DNA from: Phoronis ovalis
Taxonomy: Eukaryota; Phoronida; Phoronidae
Direction: 5' to 3'
Assembly (NCBI GenBank): GCA_028565635.1
Contig: JAOXYB010028845.1
Location: 1-15,164 of the forward strand
Length of the DNA stretch: 15,164 nucleotides
Under the pieces are notes generated by a model. That model was given only the letters and a program-made list of their open reading frames with translations. It did not search any database and was not told the origin of the DNA. Positions 8,329 through 15,164 of this stretch are shown here, piece by piece. Made by a program: the position numbers and the translations under genes. Each line of letters starts with the position of its first letter. Positions within the stretch are counted from its first letter, which is position 1.

Positions 8329-11300
8329 ATGGAAGGAGATGAAAAGACGAAAAGTCTTTCTGAAAATAAAAATTTGATTTCTTCTGTGACTTGTTCTGCT
8401 CCGGTGAATATTGCTGTAATAAAGTACTGTGAGTATGTTTAAGAATGTTTCCATGCGTTGTGACATTTAACTGAACCAGTCACTCCGAAGATATCACACT
8501 ATATCCGTGTCAGACAGGCATAGCGATATACAATTACAGATTACGAATAATACAAATCTGGATCTGTCCCAGTCCGTCTCAGTACTGCACAAATTCTATT
8601 AACTACCACAGTATGTTGTTAATATATGAATTGTGGGAGGACTCATCCACTAGTTAATCGTATTTTAGCGCCATTATGTAGAGGTCTGTTTAGCATTTCT
8701 AATAGTATTGGAAAGTTTACACCAAGTCGACCTCTGGCACTAAGTCTAACTCTTTAAAGGTGAGGATGATCACTGCTGCCAGGGTGCATGTCGTGGTTCT
8801 TTTTCATCCCCTAAGGAGATGTCATTGAGATGGGACAACAATTTAATGTTGTCATCTGATCCACAAAGGATACAGCCCCCAATGTTGAGGACTAGGTTTT
8901 TACACCTTTTTCATTTTCTTGCCGATATCCGCAGGTTTGAGCTTTTTGCATGAAAGACAAACTAACTAAAATAGGGATTAATTAGTTGTATAAGATTGGT
9001 TGAAGAAACGTTAAAGATATATTTGTTATACTTAACTTTAGTGTGCTCTTCAGTTTAAACTAATAATATTCTATTTTCTGAATTGTTGAAATTAATGCCA
9101 GTGTTAATTTTTTTTTAAAAAAAAGATATCTTAGGAAACAAAAATAAATACAACAAAAGTAGAATATAAAATGTAAATTAAATTAAAGTTACAAACACAA
9201 AATGAATGTCAGCATTAATGCAAATTAATGTTCTTATATTTGTGATGTATCTGTGACTGTATGCATGGCCTTCTTGGCTTACTTTTTCAGGGGGAAAACG
9301 GGATGAAGACCTAATCTTACCTATAAATGGGTCTGTTAGTGCTACACTAGATCAAAATCAGGTGAGTGCAAACACTGTAAAGTTATGAATTTTTGAAAAA
9401 AATGACAAATATAATTATTTCAAAGATAGCTGTTCCAAGTCACTGACTCTCATTGACCAAGTAAAGGTTATGCTCGAAGGGAAAGGATTAATATGCTTTT
9501 TGGCATTCAAAAATCTGAAAAGGGGTCCCTTTTTTGAGCATGAAGTTCCGAAAGCAGTTGCCATTTCACCCAACTCCAAATAAAAGCAAAAATAAAGCTA
9601 ACAGCTTCGTTTTCATCCCGTTTTTTATGAAAAGTGGTGTCTAATGAGGAACTTATGTCCAAAAAAAATCCGAAACGAGGTATGTATTTTGAACTTTTTT
9701 TCTAAAAGCTGGTAAGGGTTTCAAAGTTTGGACGAAGCACGCCCATATAAAATTATTGAAGTCCCCAGCATAGCTGCTAGTCAGTTCATAATTTTACCTG
9801 TATTTTTGCGAATTGCACATACCTGTATCATCTTTGTATTCTAGTGGTGCTTCAGCAGCTACTTCTTACTGCATTGATGTGTCAAATTATTAATACCAGG
9901 AATGTTCAAGAATCTGTGAGAAGCAATTGCTTTTTACATATCCTTGCACTTTCAATTACTTCTTCACAGTTTATGTGCTATGATATAGTGGCAGTTTTAG
10001 GGTTGAAGGGTTTGTTTGTTGGGTGTTAGCATTTATCAATTGCATGAACCCTCCAACCTCTAATCTGGGACTGCTCCTGGGAAGTTATTCCTTTTTAGAG
10101 TTCCAAGCACCACCTTGCATTAGAAGGCACTTCTAGGTAATACATGTCTTATAGTGATGTTTGTAATCTTTGCATCATGGAGCACAAATAATTCATGATC
10201 AAGACAGGACACACAATAAAATAAGTTTGTTAGTCACCATTTTATTGGCAATAAAATCCTTAACATTTTTTTTTCAGCTACGGGCTAAGACAACTGTCGC
10301 TGTCAGTCGAACATTTAAAGAAGATCAGATATGGCTTAATGGAAAGTAAGAGTTAAAAATCTAATTCTTACTTTGATTATAGTAATAAGCATGTTTAGTC
10401 ACTTTTATATTAAAATGTTAGGTACTCTGTGCTGTCATAGAGATACAAAGCTCTACATCACAAAACTATGTATACTGATGTGTATGACTGAGCCAGAATC
10501 CTCATACAACAAGTTTACTTAGCACACACATACCTTTTGAACACTGCTGATTAATAGCTTGTGAAACTATAGTCAGAGATATAACAAGACAAGTGCATAT
10601 AATGTTTTCCATGTACCTCCAACTATGTCAGTACTAAGTTAATCGCAAAAAGTAAGGAATCATCTCAAAAGTTATCGCAATGACCACAAACGTATAGTGT
10701 TTCGTATAGAAATTACCCCCCAGCCCCCTGGTCAAACACAGGGGGGTTAGTGAGATTTTGATGTCACGCATGTGTAAAAACTGACAACCAATTTCAAGAG
10801 TGAAATCAGGGCTGTCAGACACTTTCTCAAAAGGCGGCTGCGAGGGAAAAATATCAGTTCATTAATCGAAAAAGATTGCTGAAAAGTCTCCGTCCTGCCA
10901 GAAAAAAATTGACAAGCAAAAAAAAAGCCCATTTCCTCATTTCCATTCCTATTGTACCAATATGCCCAGAATAAGTGCCGTAAACAAAAAAAAATTGTTT
11001 CTGTTCCAAAGGGGGTGGCGCAACGGGGTGCATGTTTCTATTTCAAAACAGGGGTCTGTTAAAGGAATGATTTTAAATATCCTATATATACTAGGCGTTA
11101 TTTTTTCATTCGCACTAAACCATAAATGTAGGGAGATTTTAACCCCCCTGCCCCCTATACGAAACACTACGTTTGCAGTCATTGCGATAACTTTTGAGAT
11201 GATCCCTAAGTGCTTACAATTCTTTAGGTGAACTTATATGACTTTTAATAATATCTTTTGTAGAGAACAATCTATAGATAATCCAAGACTTCAGAATGTG

Positions 11301-11635
11301 CTTAAAGAAAGTAAGTTATTTTATGCTGTTTTTATATCTTTCTTTTTTAATATAGCATAATATTATTACGGTATGTCTTTTGTGTAAGGGCTGGTTGTTT
11401 GCCTAGAAGAATAAAAACAGGCAAGAAGTGCAAGAAGACACACTATGGCAGCTACGCATTTATCTTGACATAACTTTTTATTTCATTTCTGTAGTTAAGC
11501 GGAGAGTCAGGAAAAGGAAGTGTGAAGACAGCGATCAACAGACATTTTTGAATTGGCATGTTCACATTTGTTCAGAAAATGACTTTCCCACTGCCGCTGG
11601 TCTCGCTTCATCTGCAGCTGGATATGCTTGTCTAG
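8329..11635 (+). CDS. MVD: Diphosphomevalonate decarboxylase (mevalonate pathway), first five coding exons only; 3' part absent
   Basis: Exons 8329-8428, 9291-9361, 10278-10345, 11264-11310 and 11495-11635 have GT-AG borders and compatible phases and encode 142 codons plus one base. Visible motifs of the GHMP-kinase fold enzyme: SAPVNIAVIKYWGKRDEDL (residues 23-41), completed by splicing a TGG codon across intron 1; IWLNG near residue 75-79; and the phosphate-binding loop motif P-T-A-A-G-L-A-S-S-A at residues 127-136. Known for the family: ATP-dependent decarboxylation of mevalonate 5-diphosphate to isopentenyl diphosphate, in the cytosol, by enzymes of about 400 aa. The catalytic Arg and Asp of the later portion are not in this window. 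The start ATG has A at -3 and G at +4. A short basic stretch (residues 97-104) precedes the conserved ENDFP segment. The gene ends at a normal donor (GTTTGT), so further exons are expected beyond the window. Confidence 0.93.
10656..11206. mobile_element. 551-bp foldback element (MITE) with ~53-bp terminal inverted repeats and TAA target duplications, PIF/Harbinger-like
   Basis: The left end (10656-10709) and right end (11155-11206) are inverted copies, starting GGAATCATCTC and GGGATCATCTC. They differ by three substitutions and one 2-bp TA indel. The element is flanked by TAA at 10653-10655 and 11207-11209. A 3-bp TWA duplication is characteristic of PIF/Harbinger transposons. No transposase-like protein is encoded inside, so it is non-autonomous. 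It contains two C-rich blocks (near 10716 and 11142) and lies wholly in MVD intron 3, making up more than half of that intron. Confidence 0.8.
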
Positions 11636-12132
11636 GTTTGTTTCTAATATCAGTTTTGACTCATTTACTTGCCACTGATAATTTATTGAAAGTTATTTTA
11701 AATTACTCTGGATAAAACCTTTAGAATTAGGCATCTAAATTTATATTAATCTACAGTGTTAACTTACTGTATGACTTAGAAAGGATATAAAACTTAACAC
11801 ATTTTAAGAGAAAAATCTAAGCTGAGGCTGATCAGAGCTTAGAATGTAGGTATAAGAACTTAGATTAATTTTTAAAAGTTTTGAAATCTAAAAGAAAAAA
11901 CCATACAAATATTTAAAAAAACAAGGGACCACATAGTTGGAACATTAATCTGTAATTTCGCATTATTTATTTAATAATTACAAAAGACCTTTGTCTCCCG
12001 TACCTTGCACTCTTCTAATTTTTTTTTCATAAATACGTAGTCTAAGGTAGTCTCACAACTATATCACGCAATTTCATAATTATTTAAAGCAAGCTGAATG
12101 TAATTTTAATTGCAAATTAAGTTTCATTAAAA
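11636..12132. other. MVD intron 5 start and arylsulfatase 3' flank
   Basis: AT-rich sequence between the last visible MVD donor and the sulfatase stop. No further MVD exon was found on the plus strand. If intron 5 were retained, the MVD frame would add 26 residues and stop at 11713-11715. Confidence 0.6.
11966..11971 (-). terminator. Candidate polyadenylation signal of the arylsulfatase gene
   Basis: AATAAA on the minus strand, about 160 bases past the sulfatase stop codon. It is the clearest canonical hexamer in the 3' flank, but the sequence is AT-rich and the match could be chance. Confidence 0.45.
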
Positions 12133-14157
12133 TTACTTTGTTGGATAATTGCAAAAACAATAGGGTGGGTTGCAGCAAGGATTAAGAGATAAATGTCTGT
12201 ATTCGGAATTTAGCAAATAATTCATTTTCTTAGGCAGTGATTTTTGATGGATCTTCACTAAGGCAACCACCTCCTTTAATAGTTCATCATATTTTTCTCC
12301 GTGTAATAAAAACTTTTCATTTGGATCTTCATCTATGTTATAAATAAGAGGGGTATCTTCCTTGTGCCTTCCAAGAGCACAAGGTGGAGCAGTTTCTATT
12401 AACTCAGTTATGCCATTGTTGCAATGGCTATTAATAAATGTGTCATTGATAGAGTCCTGATCTATGGTGTAAAAATGAATCTTATATGATTTGTACCTAA
12501 CAGCCATTAGCGTATCTGCACAATAGAAATACAAAGTTTCATGAGGAGATTTCATTTTTTGGAGTATCACTCCTGCTTGGGATTTTCCATCAATTAATAT
12601 CCGGTCTGCTGGAATTCTACCAGTTGCAAAATGAACAAATGTTGGAAAAATATCCATCAGGCTGCCTAGCGAATAGTCTGTTCTTGGCTGTAATTTGCCT
12701 GGCCACCATGCAATGACTGGCACACGAAGACCTCCATCAAAGTGGTCAAGTTTGCCACCTGAAATGGATATAAAAGTGATGTTTTGCATTATCAACCAAA
12801 AAATATTCTACAAAAAAGTAGATCTATAGAACCTTCTAGTAACAATTCAAGACTCAAATACCACAGAGAACTTCTTAAAAATATCCTAAAATGGGTCTAT
12901 ATTTTCAGAGTTTATAAAATGTTTAGAAAGAAATGTATTGAGTGTTTTAGAGTGCTTTACTCCGAAGTAGAATAAACACTGTAACAACAAAATGTATCCT
13001 TCGACTGAGAAGGCTGCTTTGAATTAATCCAATTCTCTCTACTGATGGAGTTTTGAAATTGCATGCAATTAGAAATGTTCATATTAATGTGGTGTTTTAA
13101 AACAACAAGAACATATGAACATATACTTCTTCTCTATTTATGCTTCTTAATATTAAAGAAGTTATTCCAAGTTTTAGAAAAATTAAGTTTTCTTACTTGT
13201 CTGTAGCAATTTTAAATTGAAACACTAAATCAATGTCTTCATTTTCTGTGTGTACCTGAACCCCAGACCTGAACTGGTTTTATAGTCGGGGAAACATAAG
13301 CGTCTGTTTATACCTATTTCTTGATTCAATTCAACTTTAAAAACGTGAAGTTTGGTTTTTCCATAGGTGTGAATGCCCCTTGTGGGTACCTCATCACGCT
13401 CAGATGATTCATGAAATAAGTTAACATTTATCAGATGCTCGTGTTTCCCTGACTATAATAAAAGTATGATTATAAAACATACTTCTGAAAGGACCTGCTA
13501 TGCCTCCTTCTGTACAGGGTAATAATGCTGGGCCGTGGTCAGAAGTAAATATAACAAGAGTGTTTTTCTCTAACTGCAAATCTTTTAATGTTTGGAGAAT
13601 TTGCCCCACTGCATTACTCATTTCATTAATATTGGAACCATATCGCCCTCTTCTTGAAGAATTCGTGAATCTTGGATTGTTAAACATTGCTACATGAGTT
13701 TGAGCCAAAGATAGGAATAAGAAAAAGGGATTTTTTCTGTTTTCATAAATAAACTGTTGGGCATCTGACACAAAATTATCAGTTAGTCTTGCGGAGTCGA
13801 TTGGCTGTTGAATTATGGTTCTGTTCTTATACAAGAAGCAAACATTTCTATCTGGATGTGTCACTTGTTTGTGCCTTTTGCTTTCATCACACTTCTGTGA
13901 CCAAGTAAATGGCAAAAAAGTGCCAACATAATCAAAACCATGGTTGTGTGGCAGATAGAAGCCATCTTTATTAGTATACTGATTGATTCCAAGGTGCCAC
14001 TTTCCAACCATTCCTGTCTTGTAGCCTGCATCTTGTAGTGCTTCTGCAATAGTTATTTCACTATGAGGCAGCCCTGCACTGCTGTGAGGCAAAAATACTC
14101 TACAGCCTCTGTCATCTGTTTTATTAACCATTACTCCTGATCTTAATGGAAGTCTCC
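12133..14157 (-). CDS. Arylsulfatase (ARSA/GALNS/STS-like S1 sulfatase), last two coding exons; 5' end outside window
   Basis: Exon 14157-13483 and terminal exon 12758-12133 join in phase (one base plus two) and encode about 432 aa of the C-terminal four fifths. The visible part begins with GRLPLRSG, which normally follows the C-x-P-S-R formylglycine motif; that motif must lie in an upstream exon. Seen: sulfatase signature 2 GYKTGMVGKWHLG (GKWHLG at 14005-13988), the active-site-type His in QTHVA (13696-13694), the metal-binding-type motif TSDHG (13540-13532), and Lys in GGKLDHFDGG (12753-12751). The rest follows the ARSA/GALNS pattern: a WWPG segment, an LGSLMDIFPT segment, then the C-terminal subdomain with YKIHF and PLIYNIDEDPNE. 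The protein ends in a Cys-rich tail, NPCCNPPYCFC, resembling the ARSA C-terminus. Potential N-glycosylation sites (NKT, NRT, NSS, NDT) fit a lysosomal or secreted enzyme. The natural substrate cannot be read from sequence. The gene runs towards MVD. Confidence 0.9.
12759..13482 (-). other. Arylsulfatase intron (724 bp)
   Basis: Bounded by donor GTATGT after 13483 and a pyrimidine-rich acceptor ending at 12759. The phases of the flanking exons join directly, so no internal exon is required. Nothing coding was recognised on either strand. Confidence 0.8.
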
Positions 14158-15164
14158 CTGTAAAATTCAAGTAGATTAATTTATATTACTGAGTTATCAT
14201 TGGTTAGGATTAGGGGAGCAATAAGTGTTGCAATTTGTGAGATATATGGCAAACCTCTTCCCTATACCTGAAAGAATTCTGCAGGAAAATTCCACCACTT
14301 AAATTTGAAATTACTACAAGATCAAGTTTCAACTTTTTAAAAAAATAACATATGTTTTTGCAAAATTTTACATTTTAAAAGTGCTGCTGTTTTCAAACCA
14401 TTAATGATTTTTCTTATTTTTTATTACCATATCAAATGAGTACACACTTTTGTAGTTTGAAGTTAGGCTAACTTTCTTATCTCAATCTAGGTCTTAATGC
14501 AAATTAATCTATTGAATAAAGTGAATAATGTTAGAATTTTGCATCGGATTCCTCATTTTTCTGGAAACAGTTGTAATGATCATTTTGATTTTAAATTGTT
14601 ACAAAGTATTTTATCTTGTTAAATTAAAAAAGAAGTAATATACTTATAACTAGCTGTAAACTACATTGCAATAATCAGACATATTAAAAAAATTGACCTC
14701 CCGCATTTGAACATGCGCCTGTTCGAGAAATTACAAAACAACAATTTAACTGTTGAAGAATTACCCTGCTAAAAATGTTTAAATGCAGAAGATTTTTAAG
14801 CAAATCTAGAATGAAAAGAAAATCAACCCCAAAATGTTTTGATGTACTCCATTGAATATTCCCAAAATTTACAAACTACGGATTCAGACTTCAGAAACAA
14901 AAAAAAAGCATGTCAGTCCAGGTGTATTTAACCTCCATCTGGTGACACACTTCATTCGAAAGTAGTCTTTAGAGTGGTATTGAGCATTTTTTGTGTTTCT
15001 TTGTGTTTTTTTTTGGTGCTGATTTTATAATTAGAATGCCTTTAAAAAGCTAGACGCTTAACAATCACAAAATTAACTAGATCGCCTTTTAGCAAAGGCA
15101 GGGTTGCTCATATTGGCATTTATGAACGTTACCTGATCTCTAAATCACCTTTCAATATCATTTA
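14158..15164 (-). other. Arylsulfatase upstream intron, running off the window
   Basis: Starts at the acceptor preceding the GRLPLRSG exon. No C-x-P-S-R exon, no N-terminal DDLG-type sulfatase exon and no MVD exon was recognised on either strand. Contains simple T-rich runs near 15000. Confidence 0.65.

Noticed and set aside
9215-9229. 15-mer TTAATGCAAATTAAT shared with 14494-14508, containing an octamer-like word
   Set aside because: In AT-rich DNA of this length about one such AT-rich 15-mer match is expected by chance.
9480-9745. Odd purine-rich stretch in MVD intron 2 that might be a repeat
   Set aside because: No inverted ends, target duplications or coding similarity could be seen.
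9844-10029. 61-codon frame in MVD intron 2
   Set aside because: Not needed for MVD phase continuity and no similarity recognised.
10634-11231. Several 60-90-codon frames on both strands
   Set aside because: They fall in the inverted-repeat element and translate its ends; none resembles a transposase.
12784-12975. 63-codon plus-strand frame that might be a missing MVD exon
   Set aside because: Lys/Arg/Ser-rich translation with none of the MVD motifs expected after residue 142.
1-15164. CRISPR arrays, bacterial operons, tRNA or rRNA genes
   Set aside because: Spliced eukaryotic genes dominate; no regular spacer-repeat array or tRNA-type A/B box pair was recognised.

Overview
This window is nuclear DNA from a metazoan. 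Spliced genes with GT-AG introns of about 200-920 bp sit in AT-rich, repeat-bearing sequence. The gene content, the decayed non-LTR retrotransposons and the foldback DNA transposon would suit a marine invertebrate such as a mollusc or another lophotrochozoan. That placement is a guess from general character, not from a diagnostic marker.

Layout. Bases 1-2241 hold no intact gene. They contain a block of nuclear-receptor-like half-sites, a repeat-like patch with three copies of one 10-mer, and a frameshifted endonuclease domain of a non-LTR retrotransposon. Bases 2242-7997 (minus strand) carry a complete 14-exon METTL17 gene, a mitochondrial ribosome small-subunit assembly factor, predicted at 506 aa. 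Bases 8329-11635 (plus strand) carry the first five coding exons of MVD (diphosphomevalonate decarboxylase). MVD is head-to-head with METTL17, with 331 bp between the two start codons. Bases 12133-14157 (minus strand) carry the last two coding exons of an arylsulfatase whose 5' exons lie beyond the right edge. Bases 14158-15164 are intron of that gene.

Functionally the three genes are unrelated: mitochondrial translation, the mevalonate pathway, and lysosomal or secreted sulfate-ester hydrolysis. The METTL17-MVD pair probably shares a bidirectional promoter.

The most unusual points are these. (1) MVD breaks off at a good splice donor after residue 142, and no later MVD exon is visible before the window ends. 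Either the sulfatase gene is nested antisense in a long MVD intron, or the locus is rearranged or misassembled. (2) Two METTL17 introns each carry a long hairpin with 32-nt arms and a 7-8-nt loop. One is perfect. The other has three mismatches, all of which become G-U pairs only on the METTL17 transcript strand. (3) A 551-bp foldback element with TAA target-site duplications, like a PIF/Harbinger MITE, sits in MVD intron 3.
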